From: DASPKT01 sp035626475
GTDB taxonomy: Bacteria > Pseudomonadota > Alphaproteobacteria > Azospirillales > Azospirillaceae
Length of the DNA: 64,000 nucleotides
Assembly: GCA_035626475.1 (NCBI GenBank)
Contig: DASPNP010000010.1
Coordinates: 86,243 to 150,242 of the forward strand
Reading direction: 5' to 3'
The notes beneath the pieces were generated by a model, which was not told the origin of the DNA, did no database searches, and worked only from the letters and a program-made list of their open reading frames with translations. Made by a program: the position numbers and the translations under genes. How positions within the stretch are numbered: the first letter of the stretch is position 1; each line of letters starts with the position of its first letter. This document shows positions 8,341 to 16,697 of this stretch, one piece after another.

Positions 8341-11300
8341 GTGAACGCGTGGTTGGTCCTGGCCGTCTCCGGCGCCTACATCGCGGCGCTGTTCCTGGTC
8401 GCTTGGCAGGGCGACCGCCGCGACCGGCCGGCGACGGCGCTGTCCTACGTGCTGACCCTGGCGGTCTACAACACGGTCTGGAGCTTCTACGGCTCGGTCG
8501 GCCGGGCGGCGGCCAGCGGCTGGGACTTCCTGCCGATATATCTCGGACCCACCCTGCTGCTGCTCTGCGCCCAGCCGCTGCTGTTCCGGCTGGTCCGGGT
8601 GGCCAAGGCGCGCAACGCCACCTCCATCGCCGACCTGCTGTCGGCCCGCTACGGCAAGAGCCAGACGGTGGCGGTGCTGGTGACGCTGGCGGGGCTGGTG
8701 TCGCTGCTGCCCTACATCGCGCTGCAGCTGAAAGGCATATCCGCCAGCTTCGACGTGCTGACGGCCGGGGAACCGGCGGCCACCGGCAGCGCCGCCGCCG
8801 GCACCGACACGGGCCTGGCGGTGACCGCCGCCATGGCCGTCTTCGCCATCCTGTTCGGCGTCCGCCACGTCCATGCCAGCGAGCATCACCGCGGCCTGAT
8901 GCGCGCCATCGCCTTCGAGAGCCTGGTGAAGCTCGCCGCCTTCGCCGCGGTGGCCTCCTACATCGTCTACGGGCTGAACGACGGCTTCGGCGACCTGTAC
9001 GCGCGGGGGGCGGCGCGGGCGGAGACGGCGCATCTGCTGGTGCCCGACCTGTCGCACCCGACCTGGGTCACCAACACGCTGATCTCGGTCTTCGCCTTCC
9101 TCTGCCTGCCGCACCTGTTCCATGTCGCGGTGGTGGAGAACCAGGACCCGCGCCATCTGCGCCGGGCGGCCTGGCTCTACCCCGCCTATCTGCTGGTGCT
9201 CAGCCTGTTCATGCTGCCGGTCGCCATCGCCGGGCTGACCGCCTTCCAGCCGGGCGTGGTCGACCCCGACAGCTTCATGATCAGCCTGCCGCTGGCGGCG
9301 GGCGCGGACGGGGTGGCGCTGCTGGCCTTTATCGGCGGCTTCTCCGCCGGCACCGGCATGGTGATCATGGCCGCCGTGGCGCTCAGCACCATGCTGTGCA
9401 ACGACGTGGTGCTGCCGGCGCTGCTGCGGCTGGGCGCGCTGGACCCGGTGGCCGACCGCACGGGTGCCGTGCTGGCGATCCGCCGCCTGTCGGTGGCGGT
9501 GACGCTGGGGCTGGCCTACGCCACCTATGCCGCACTCGGCGACGGCTACGCCCTGACCACCATCGGCCTGATGAGCTTCGTCGCCGTGGCGCAGTTCGGG
9601 CCGGCCTTCCTGGGCGCGCTCTACTGGCGCGGCGCCACGCGCCAGGGCGCCATCGCCGGCCTGTCCGCCGGGCTGCTGGTCTGGACCTACACGCTGGTGC
9701 TGCCGGCGCTGGACCCCGGGGCGGCCTGGGTGGCGGCCGGGCCGTTCGGGATGGAGGGGCTGCGGCCCGGCGCGCTGTTCGGCCTGTCGGGGCTGGACGC
9801 CATCTCCCACGCCACGGTCTGGAGCTTGGCGGCGAACACCCTGTGCTTCCTCGGCCTGTCGCTGGCGCGGCCGGCCAGTGCGGCGGAGCGGGAGCAGGCG
9901 GCCGCCTTCGCCGAGGCACGGCCGGGCCAGCCCGCCCCCACCGGCGCCTGGCGCGACCTGACCCGGGTGGAGGATCTCCGCGCCCTGGCGGCCCAGTATA
10001 TGGGCCATGAGCGGGCGCGGCGGACCATCGACGGCTATCTGGCGGTGCGCACCGGCGTCGGCGCGGTGGCCGGGCTGGAGAAGGCGGGGCTGGCCGATGC
10101 CGACCTGGTCCGCTTCGTGGAGAACCAGCTGGCCGGCGTCATCGGCGCCGCCAGCGCCCGGGTGGTGCTGGCGACGACGCTGCAGGGCAGGGGCCTGTCG
10201 CGCGGTGCCGCCGTGGGATTGCTGGACGAGGCCTCCTCCGCCATCCGCGCCAATTACGAGCTGCTGCGCACGACGCTGGAGAGCGTGTCCCAGGGCATCT
10301 GCGTGCTGGACCGCAACCTCACCCTGCTGACCTGGAACCGGCGCTTCCTGGACCTGCTGGATCTGCCGGCCGAGCAGGTGCGGGTCGGCGTGCCGCTGGC
10401 CGACATCGTGCGCTTCAACGCTGCGCGGGGCGAGTACAGCGCCGGCGACCTGGACGCGCTGCTGGTCAGCCGGGACCTGGACCGCACCGCCTGGCCCTAC
10501 ATCTTCACCCGCCGCCGGCCCGACGGCACCATCATCGAGGTCAGCAACGCGCCCATGCCGGATGGCGGCTTCGTCGCCACCTACACCGACGTGACCGAGC
10601 GCGAGCGCGCGGCGGAAGCGCTGCAGGAGGCCAATGAGGGGCTGGAGCGGCGGGTGCGGGAGCGCACGCTGGACCTGGAGGCGGCAATGGCGGAGGCGGA
10701 GCGCGCCAACGCCGTGAAGACCCGCTTCCTGGCCGGCGTCAGCCACGACCTGCTGCAGCCCCTGTCGGCCGCCCGCCTGTTCACCGCCGCGCTCACCGAC
10801 CGGCTGCGCACCGCCGAGGGCGGGCCCGTGACGCCGGAGCAGCTGGAGCTCGCCCGCAACGCCGCCGCGTCGCTGCGCTCGGTGGAGGGGCTGATCGGCT
10901 CGCTGCTGGACATCTCGGCGCTGGAGGCCGGCGCTATCAGGCCCGAGCCGAAGGACTTCCCCGTCGGCCCGATGCTGGAGCGGCTGGGGGTGGAGTTCGC
11001 GGCCCTGGCGGCGGAGGCGGGACTGCGGCTGCGGGTGGTGGCCTCCACCGCCTCGGTGCGCTCCGACCCGGCGCTGCTGCGGCGCATCCTGCAGAACCTG
11101 CTCTCCAACGCCGTGCGCTACACGCGCGAGGGCCGCATCCTGATGGGCTGCCGGCGGGTGGGGGACGGGTTGCGGATCGAGGTGCGCGACACCGGCCCCG
11201 GCATCGACCCGGCGCTGCACCGCGCCATCTTCGACGAGTTCCGCCGGCTGGAGCCGGGCGGCGACCGCGGCCAGGGAATGGGCCTGGGCCTGTCCATCGT

Positions 11301-11862
11301 GGACCGCACGGCGCGGATGCTGGGCCATGCCGTGACGCTCCGGTCAGAGCCCGGCCGGGGCGCCTGCTTCTCCGTGACGGTGCCGCTCGCCCCCGGCCAT
11401 GTTGCGTCGGCGGTCGAGGCGACCCCGGCGGCGCCGGCCGCGCTGCAGGGGATGGTCGTGCTGTGCGTCGACGACGATGCGCGCGTGCTGGCCGGCCTCG
11501 CCGCCATGCTGGACGGCTGGGGTTGCCGGACGCTCCTGGCCGACGGGGTGGAGGCGGCGCTGGCCGTGATCGGGGAGGGGCCGCCCGAGGCGGTGCTGGT
11601 GGACTTCCAGCTGGGCCGCGGGCTGGACGGGCTGGCACTGCTGGAGGCGCTGACGCCCCACCTGCCGCCTTGCGTGCCCGCCGCGATCCTCACCGCCAGC
11701 CGCTCGGCCGAGGTGCTGGACCGGGTGCGCGCGGCCGGCGTGCCGCTGCTGCCCAAGCCGGTCCGCCCGGCCGCCTTGCGCCGCTTCCTCTCGGGCGCCC
11801 GGCTGCGCGCGCCCGCCCATTCCGAGTCCCTGCTGGAGCCGTCGGATGACCGCACCGCCTGA
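8341..11862 (+). CDS. Hybrid sensor histidine kinase with sodium:solute symporter-like sensor domain
   Basis: The 1173-residue product combines a multi-helix SSS-type membrane domain (about residues 1-530, PutP-like), a linker, a PAS domain (about 637-760, VLDRNLTLLTWNRRFLDLL), a HisKA dimerisation domain with H-box SHDLLQPL (His about 802), an HATPase domain (NLLSNAVRYT, DTGPGI, GMGLGLSI) and a C-terminal receiver (from about 1039, VDDDARVL, acceptor Asp in VDFQLGRG). The architecture matches CbrA-type kinases, in which a transporter-like module is joined to signalling. I chose the GTG at 8341 because GGGGAGG precedes it and the first helix follows immediately; longer starts give a basic, low-complexity extension. 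The gene overlaps the downstream LuxR-type regulator by 17 nt, so the two are translationally linked and probably form one pathway. The nearby TakP-like transporter suggests a carbon substrate as signal (inferred). Confidence 0.9.
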   Translation: MNAWLVLAVSGAYIAALFLVAWQGDRRDRPATALSYVLTLAVYNTVWSFYGSVGRAAASGWDFLPIYLGPTLLLLCAQPLLFRLVRVAKARNATSIADLLSARYGKSQTVAVLVTLAGLVSLLPYIALQLKGISASFDVLTAGEPAATGSAAAGTDTGLAVTAAMAVFAILFGVRHVHASEHHRGLMRAIAFESLVKLAAFAAVASYIVYGLNDGFGDLYARGAARAETAHLLVPDLSHPTWVTNTLISVFAFLCLPHLFHVAVVENQDPRHLRRAAWLYPAYLLVLSLFMLPVAIAGLTAFQPGVVDPDSFMISLPLAAGADGVALLAFIGGFSAGTGMVIMAAVALSTMLCNDVVLPALLRLGALDPVADRTGAVLAIRRLSVAVTLGLAYATYAALGDGYALTTIGLMSFVAVAQFGPAFLGALYWRGATRQGAIAGLSAGLLVWTYTLVLPALDPGAAWVAAGPFGMEGLRPGALFGLSGLDAISHATVWSLAANTLCFLGLSLARPASAAEREQAAAFAEARPGQPAPTGAWRDLTRVEDLRALAAQYMGHERARRTIDGYLAVRTGVGAVAGLEKAGLADADLVRFVENQLAGVIGAASARVVLATTLQGRGLSRGAAVGLLDEASSAIRANYELLRTTLESVSQGICVLDRNLTLLTWNRRFLDLLDLPAEQVRVGVPLADIVRFNAARGEYSAGDLDALLVSRDLDRTAWPYIFTRRRPDGTIIEVSNAPMPDGGFVATYTDVTERERAAEALQEANEGLERRVRERTLDLEAAMAEAERANAVKTRFLAGVSHDLLQPLSAARLFTAALTDRLRTAEGGPVTPEQLELARNAAASLRSVEGLIGSLLDISALEAGAIRPEPKDFPVGPMLERLGVEFAALAAEAGLRLRVVASTASVRSDPALLRRILQNLLSNAVRYTREGRILMGCRRVGDGLRIEVRDTGPGIDPALHRAIFDEFRRLEPGGDRGQGMGLGLSIVDRTARMLGHAVTLRSEPGRGACFSVTVPLAPGHVASAVEATPAAPAALQGMVVLCVDDDARVLAGLAAMLDGWGCRTLLADGVEAALAVIGEGPPEAVLVDFQLGRGLDGLALLEALTPHLPPCVPAAILTASRSAEVLDRVRAAGVPLLPKPVRPAALRRFLSGARLRAPAHSESLLEPSDDRTA

Positions 11863-12511
11863 CCCCGTGATCCTGGTGGCGGACGACCACCCGCTGGTGC
11901 GCTCCGCCGTGCGCTCGGCCGTCCGCCACGGCCATCCCGGGGCGGAGCTGCTGGAATGCGCGACGCTGGACGAGGTGCTGGCGGCGCTGGAGGCGCGCCA
12001 GGGCCGGGTCGATCTGGCGCTGCTGGATCTCAACATGCCGGGCAGCCAGGGGCTGCTGGGGCTGTTCGTGCTTCTGGGCAGCCACCCGACCGTGCCGGCG
12101 GCCATCATCTCCGCCGTCAGCGACCCCGCCACCATCCGCCACGCGCTGGCTTGCGGCGCCGCCGGCTACATCCCGAAGTCGCTGCCGATGGAGGAGATCG
12201 GCGCGGCGGTCGACCTGATCCTGGAGGGCGGAATCTTCGTGCCGCCGGGCGTGGAGCCGGAGCCGCCGCGCGAGGCGGAGGTTGACCTCGCCCGCCGCAT
12301 CGCGTCCCTCTCGCCGCAGCAGACCCGGGTGCTGGCCATGATGGCCGAGGGCAAGCTGAACAAGCAGATCAGCTTCGCCCTGGGCCTCGCGGAGCAGACG
12401 GTGAAGCAGCACGTCACCCAGATCTTCCGCAAGCTCGGCGTCGCCAGCCGCACCCAGGCGGTGATCCTGCTGAACCAGCTGAACATCCGGCTGGACGGGC
12501 AGGAGGGGTGA
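11846..12511 (+). CDS. LuxR/NarL-family response regulator
   Basis: A 221-residue two-domain regulator. The receiver domain (residues about 5-125) has the acidic pair in VADDHPLV, the phospho-acceptor Asp in LLDLNMPG and the conserved Lys in YIPKS. A LuxR-type helix-turn-helix lies near residues 150-212 (LSPQQTRVLAMMAEGKLNKQ and the recognition helix around AEQTVKQHVTQIFRKLGV). It starts inside the kinase gene and is the likely phosphorylation partner of that kinase, probably through phosphorelay from the kinase's own receiver. Target promoters cannot be read from the sequence; the convergent TRAP transporter operon is one candidate. Confidence 0.93.
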   Translation: MTAPPDPVILVADDHPLVRSAVRSAVRHGHPGAELLECATLDEVLAALEARQGRVDLALLDLNMPGSQGLLGLFVLLGSHPTVPAAIISAVSDPATIRHALACGAAGYIPKSLPMEEIGAAVDLILEGGIFVPPGVEPEPPREAEVDLARRIASLSPQQTRVLAMMAEGKLNKQISFALGLAEQTVKQHVTQIFRKLGVASRTQAVILLNQLNIRLDGQEG

Positions 12512-12532
12512 GGGGGCGCGGCTGGGGCGTGA

Positions 12533-12653
12533 TGCGTCCTTCGACAGGCTCAGGATGAGGAAGGGGGTACGCGAGGCACTCCTGGTCCAAACGCGCGTTT
12601 GCCTGGCCGGGAGCAGCTAAATCCCCCTCATCCTGAGCTTGTCGAAGGACGCA
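12533..12653. repeat. Paired inverted repeat, family R1
   Basis: Arms of 28 bp at 12533-12560 and 12626-12653 are inverted copies (core CCTTCGACAGGCTCAGGATG) with one mismatch, separated by 65 bp. The same element recurs at 18988-19096, 40883-40993 and 59888-59998. It lies between convergent genes. Confidence 0.85.
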
Positions 12654-12692
12654 CAGCCTCAACGCTGCCAAGAACAAGCCCCCCAACGAAGA

Positions 12693-12714
12693 AGGGGCGG
12701 CTTTCGCCGCCCCT
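12693..12714 (-). terminator. Hairpin terminator for the TRAP operon
   Basis: A perfect 9-bp stem (AGGGGCGGC / GCCGCCCCT) with a 4-nt loop lies 6 nt beyond the stop of the large permease gene. On the minus strand it is followed by a short pyrimidine run (CTTCTTCG), so it is a reasonable intrinsic terminator though the T-tract is weak. Confidence 0.55.
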
Positions 12715-12719
12715 CCCGC

Positions 12720-14237
12720 CTACTGCCTGTTCTCCCCCGGCTTCTCCGGTTCCGGCGCCGGGAACTCCGGCGGAGGCGGTTCGGAGAAGTCGGGTTCCGG
12801 CGGTGCCATGTCCTCGAAGTTGGAGGGCACGTCGATCTGGATGGTGCTGGGGTCGACCGCGTCGGTCTTGGTCAGGCCGCCGGAGACCAGCTCCGGGAAG
12901 GCGATGACGACCGCGACCATGACGATCTGGATGCAGACGAACGGCACCGCGCCCCAGTAAATCTGGCCCGTGGTGACGGGTGCTATGGTGCGGCCCGTCG
13001 GCTTGTCCAGATAGCTGTCCTTGGGCGCCACCGAGCGCAGGAAGAACAGGGCGAAGCCGAAGGGCGGGTGCATGAAGCTGGTCTGCATGTTCACCGCCAG
13101 CAGCACGCCGAACCAGACCAGGTCGATGCCCAGCTTCTCCGCCACCGGGGCCAGCAGCGGCACGATGATGAAGGCCAGCTCGAAGAAGTCGAGGAAGAAG
13201 GCCAGCAGGAACACCAGCACGTTGGCCGCGATCAGGAAGCCCAGCTGGCCGCCCGGCAGCGAGGTCAGCAGATGCTCCACCCAGAGGTCGCCGTTCACCG
13301 CCCGGAACACCAGGCCGAAGACGGTCGAGCCGATCAGGATGAACAGCACGAAGCTGGAGAGCTTGGCGGTGCTGTCCATGGCCTGGCGCACCAGGCTCCA
13401 GCTCAGCTGCCGCTTCGCCATCGCCAGGATCAGGGCGCCCACGGCCCCCATGGCGCCGCCCTCGGTCGGCGTGGCGATGCCCAGGAAGATGGTGCCCAGC
13501 ACCAGGAAGATCAGCACCAGCGGCGGCACCAGCGAGACCAGCACCCGCACCAGCAGCTTCATGCCGCGCAGCGTGCGGGCCTCGGGCGGCAGGGCCGGGG
13601 CGGCGTCGGGCTTGAACAGGGTGATCAGCAGGACGTAGCCGGCGTAGAAGGCCGTCAGCACCAGGCCCGGATAGAGCGCGCCCTCATACAGGTCCCCGAC
13701 CGAGCGGCCCAACTGGTCCGCCAGGATGATCAGCACCAGCGAGGGCGGGATGATCTGGGCGAGCGTGCCGCTGGCGGCGATGACGCCGGTCGCCAGCCGC
13801 CGGTCGTAGCCGTAGCGCAGCATGATCGGCAGCGAGATCAGGCCCATGGAGATGACGCTGGCGGCGACCACGCCCGTGGTGGCGGCCAGCAGCGCGCCGA
13901 CGAAGATGACGGCATAGGCGAGGCCGCCGCGGATCGGCCCGAACAGCTGGCCGATCGTGTCGAGCAGGTCCTCCGCCATGCCCGACCGCTCCAGGATCAG
14001 GCCCATGAAGGTGAAGAAGGGGATGGCCAGCAGCGTGTCGTTGGCCATGATGCCGAAGATGCGCTCCGGCAGCGCCTGCAGCAGCGCCGGGCTCAGCAGG
14101 CCCAGCTCGATCCCCAGCAGGCCGAACGCCAGGCCGTTGGCGGCCAGCGCGAAGGCCACCGGATAGCCCAGCAGCAGGAAGACGATCAGCGCCAGGAACA
14201 TCAGCGGCGCCATGTTCGCGATCAGGAACTCGGTCAT
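12720..14237 (-). CDS. TRAP transporter large permease (DctM type), TakM-like
   Basis: A 505-residue integral membrane protein with more than ten hydrophobic helices, beginning MTEFLIANMAPLMFLALIVFLLLGYPVAFAL, typical of DctM subunits that form the ion-coupled channel of TRAP transporters. The last roughly 70 residues form an unusual proline- and glutamate-rich tail (DFSEPPPPEFPAPEPEKPGE) not expected in the family, which is usually about 430 residues. The start ATG overlaps the stop of the small permease gene by 4 nt (ATGA), so coupled translation is likely. Its substrate specificity comes from the TakP-like binding protein at 14914-16029, suggesting 2-oxo acids. Confidence 0.92.
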   Translation of the reverse strand: MTEFLIANMAPLMFLALIVFLLLGYPVAFALAANGLAFGLLGIELGLLSPALLQALPERIFGIMANDTLLAIPFFTFMGLILERSGMAEDLLDTIGQLFGPIRGGLAYAVIFVGALLAATTGVVAASVISMGLISLPIMLRYGYDRRLATGVIAASGTLAQIIPPSLVLIILADQLGRSVGDLYEGALYPGLVLTAFYAGYVLLITLFKPDAAPALPPEARTLRGMKLLVRVLVSLVPPLVLIFLVLGTIFLGIATPTEGGAMGAVGALILAMAKRQLSWSLVRQAMDSTAKLSSFVLFILIGSTVFGLVFRAVNGDLWVEHLLTSLPGGQLGFLIAANVLVFLLAFFLDFFELAFIIVPLLAPVAEKLGIDLVWFGVLLAVNMQTSFMHPPFGFALFFLRSVAPKDSYLDKPTGRTIAPVTTGQIYWGAVPFVCIQIVMVAVVIAFPELVSGGLTKTDAVDPSTIQIDVPSNFEDMAPPEPDFSEPPPPEFPAPEPEKPGENRQ

Positions 14238-14833
14238 GGCGCGGTGCTCCCCTTATGGGCCTCGGTCGCCGGGTGCGGCTGGCCGACGGGCTCGCCGCCA
14301 TGGGCGCCAGAGGCGGGGGCGGGGTTGGGGATCAGGCCCGCCAGGAAGGCGAGGCGCTTGATCAGCTCCGACAGGCCCTGCGCCGTCAGCAGCGCGAAGC
14401 CCAGGGGGATCAGGATCTTGGCCGGCCAGCGGATGAGGCCGCCGGCATTGTTCGAGGTCTCGTTGATGCGGATGCTCTCCATGACGAAGGGGATGGAGAG
14501 CCACAGCACCAGCACCGCGAAGGGCAGCAGGAAGAAGACCGCCCCGAGGATGTCGATCCAGGCGCGGGTGCGGGCTGAGAAGCGGCCGGTGATCACGTCG
14601 ATGCGGATGTGCTCGTTGCGCAGCAGCGTGTAGCCGGCGCAGAGCAGGAACACCGCCGAGAACAGGTACCATTGCAGCTCCAGCCAGGCGTTGGAGCTGG
14701 TGTCGAGCGTGTAGCGGATGGTGGCGTTGCCGGCGCTGACGATCACGGAGACGAGGATGAGCCAGCCGACGGCGCGGCCCACCCGTTCGTTCACCGCATC
14801 GATCAGCCGGCTCAGGCCGAGCAGGGCCGACAT
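14234..14833 (-). CDS. TRAP transporter small permease (DctQ type), TakQ-like
   Basis: A 199-residue protein with four hydrophobic segments (VGWLILVSVIVSAGNATIRY, LYLFSAVFLLCAGY-like, DILGAVFFLLPFAVLVLWL, ILIPLGFALLTAQG) and the WLELQWYLF and NEHIRIDV sequences typical of DctQ subunits. The open frame continues far upstream through the binding-protein gene in another frame, but that part is non-coding shadow. I chose the ATG at 14833 because it begins the conserved homologous region and is preceded by an AGGAT sequence. It lies between the binding-protein gene (80 nt upstream) and the large permease gene (4-nt overlap). Confidence 0.9.
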   Translation of the reverse strand: MSALLGLSRLIDAVNERVGRAVGWLILVSVIVSAGNATIRYTLDTSSNAWLELQWYLFSAVFLLCAGYTLLRNEHIRIDVITGRFSARTRAWIDILGAVFFLLPFAVLVLWLSIPFVMESIRINETSNNAGGLIRWPAKILIPLGFALLTAQGLSELIKRLAFLAGLIPNPAPASGAHGGEPVGQPHPATEAHKGSTAP

Positions 14834-14913
14834 GGAAATCCTATCCCTTGTCCATGGTGGGGGAGAAAGACGGCGGCCCCGACCCGTGCCGGGGCCGCCC
14901 CTGGGGGCTTGGA

Positions 14914-16029
14914 TCAGCCCTTCTTCGCCTGCGCCGCGGCGCTGTAGCTGAAGTTCTCCAGGTAATTCTCCGAGACGCGGAACCAGGTGTACTCCTCGTC
15001 GCGGTAGGCCTTCCAGGGGGTATAGACCTTCTTCCAGTTGGCGTTGGAGGCCGACAGCTCGTCGTAGAGCTGGAAGGTCGCCTGGTGGGCCGCCTGCAGG
15101 ATCTCGCGCGGATAGGCGTGCAGCTTGGCGCCGGCGCCCACCAGCCGCTTCAGCGCGGCGGGGTTCTGGGCGTCGTACTTGGCGACCATGCGCTGGTTGG
15201 CGTCGGCGGACGCCGTCTCGATCGCCGCCTTGTAGGTCGGCGGCAGGGCGTCCCAGGCGGCCTTGTTGACGTAGAAGGAGAAGCTCGGGCCCGGCTCCCA
15301 CCAGCCCGGATAGTAGTAGTGCTGCGCCACCTTGTAGAAGCCCAGCTTCTCGTCGTCGTAGGGGCCCACCCACTCGGCGGCGTCGATGGTGCCCTTCTCC
15401 AGCGCCGGGTAGATGTCGCCGCCGGCGATCTGCTGCGGTACCACGCCGAGCTTCGCCATCACCTGGCCCGCCAGGCCGGCGATGCGCATCTTCAGCCCCT
15501 GCAGGTCGGCCGGGGTCTTGATCTCCTTGCGGAACCAGCCGCCCATCTGAGCGCCGGAATTGCCGGCCGGGAAGTTCACGATGTTGTAGCCGGCGTAGAA
15601 CTCGCGCATCAGCTCCATGCCGCCGCCATACATCAGCCAGGCGTTCTGCTGGCGGGCGTTCAGGCCGAAGGGAACGGAGCAGTCCAGCGCGAAGGTCGGG
15701 TCCTTGCCGACATAGTAGTAGGCGGCGGTGTGGCCGCACTCGACCGTGTTGTTCTGCACGGCGTCCAGCACCTGCAGGCCCGGCACGATCTCGCCGCCGG
15801 CGAAGACGCGGATCTGGAACTTGTTGTCGGTCAGCTCGGCCACGCGCTTGGCGACGATCTCGCCGCCGCCGTAGATGGTGTCCAGGCTCTTCGGGAAGCT
15901 GGACGCGCAGCGCCACTTGATCTCCGGCATGGTCTGGGCGATGGCGGGCGCCGGGAAGGCGGCGGCCGTGGCGACGGCCCCGGTGACGGCACCCGTGCCG
16001 GCGGCGGACAGGAATTGGCGACGCTTCAT
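14914..16029 (-). CDS. TRAP transporter substrate-binding protein, TakP-like (2-oxo acid)
   Basis: A 371-residue periplasmic binding protein. The N-terminus MKRRQFLSAAGTG carries a twin-arginine signal ending near APAIAQ. The mature part has WRCASSFPKSLDTIYGGGE, GLKMRIAGLAGQVMAKLG, QQIAGGDIYPALEKGTIDA and EWVGPYDDEKLGFYKVA, which I recall as nearly identical to Rhodobacter TakP, a binding protein for pyruvate and other 2-oxo acids. The assignment is by motif memory, not alignment. I chose the ATG at 16029 because GGGAGGAAAAC directly precedes it; the ATG at 16044 would put the ribosome site inside the gene. It is the first gene of a three-gene operon (binding protein, small permease, large permease). 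Confidence 0.92.
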   Translation of the reverse strand: MKRRQFLSAAGTGAVTGAVATAAAFPAPAIAQTMPEIKWRCASSFPKSLDTIYGGGEIVAKRVAELTDNKFQIRVFAGGEIVPGLQVLDAVQNNTVECGHTAAYYYVGKDPTFALDCSVPFGLNARQQNAWLMYGGGMELMREFYAGYNIVNFPAGNSGAQMGGWFRKEIKTPADLQGLKMRIAGLAGQVMAKLGVVPQQIAGGDIYPALEKGTIDAAEWVGPYDDEKLGFYKVAQHYYYPGWWEPGPSFSFYVNKAAWDALPPTYKAAIETASADANQRMVAKYDAQNPAALKRLVGAGAKLHAYPREILQAAHQATFQLYDELSASNANWKKVYTPWKAYRDEEYTWFRVSENYLENFSYSAAAQAKKG

Positions 16030-16231
16030 GTTTTCCTCCCACATGCGGGACGGGCGCCGCCTCTCGCGGGCGGAGGACCCTGTCCCCTCCTAGCCTGGGA
16101 CGCTACCCGCAAAGCCGCCACGCTGCGCACGATACATTGGTAGGGGGGAGGGGACGCCCGACCGGGAGATTCCGGTTGCGGCGCGCCCCCGGTCGGGGCC
16201 TCCTTGGGGAAAGGGCGGGGGAGGGACGGTC

Positions 16232-16639
16232 ATGGACAGGAAGGCGGGCGACGAGCGGCCGCGGCCGACGGCGGAGCCGGTGATCCGGGCGATCGCCATG
16301 CCGTCGGACACCAACCCGTCGGGCGACATCTTCGGCGGCTGGCTGATGGCCCAGATGGACCTCGCCGCCGGCAACGCCGCCGCCCGGCGGGCGCGCGGGC
16401 GCTGCGCCACGGTGGCGGTGGAGAGCATGGTCTTCCTGCGGCCGGTGCGCGTCGGCGACGAGGTCAGCCTCTATGCCGACCTGGTGCGGGTCGGCCGCAC
16501 CTCGCTGGACATCCATGTCGAGGCCTGGCGCCGCAGCCGCGACGAGGAGGAGATGTACCGCGTCACCGACGCCACCTTCCGCTTCGTCGCCATCGACGAG
16601 CACGGCCGCCCCCGGCCGGTGCCGGAGGCGGCGCCCTGA
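16232..16639 (+). CDS. Acyl-CoA thioesterase, YciA-like hotdog fold
   Basis: A 135-residue single hotdog-domain protein. The sequence MPSDTNPSGDIFGGWLMAQMDLAAG carries the NPxGxxFGGxLxxxxD motif of the YciA/BACH acyl-CoA thioesterase family, including the catalytic Asp. VAVESMVFLRPVRVGDEV is the following conserved strand. It probably hydrolyses short- to medium-chain acyl-CoA in the cytoplasm. It is a single gene transcribed away from the TRAP operon, with GGGGGAGGGACGGTC upstream of the start. Confidence 0.9.
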   Translation: MDRKAGDERPRPTAEPVIRAIAMPSDTNPSGDIFGGWLMAQMDLAAGNAAARRARGRCATVAVESMVFLRPVRVGDEVSLYADLVRVGRTSLDIHVEAWRRSRDEEEMYRVTDATFRFVAIDEHGRPRPVPEAAP

Positions 16640-16644
16640 ACGGC

Positions 16645-16678
16645 GAAAGGCCCGCCCCCGGACGGGGAGCGGGCTTCG
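16645..16678. terminator. Hairpin between convergent genes
   Basis: GAAAGGCCCGCC pairs imperfectly with GGAGCGGGCTTC across a GC-rich loop, in the 58-bp gap between the thioesterase stop and the stop of the minus-strand SnoaL-like gene. It has the appearance of a shared terminator, but there is no strong T-run. Confidence 0.4.
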
Positions 16679-16697
16679 CGGTCGGCGGGGCCGGCCC

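Noticed and set aside
8179..11328. A long minus-strand open frame opposite the sensor kinase
   Set aside because: Low-complexity, glutamine/histidine/arginine-rich translation typical of antisense frames in GC-rich DNA; the plus strand holds all kinase motifs.
14234..16042. One open frame covering both small permease and binding protein, looking like a fusion
   Set aside because: Only the part after 14833 (minus strand) has permease features; the rest is out of frame with the real binding-protein gene.
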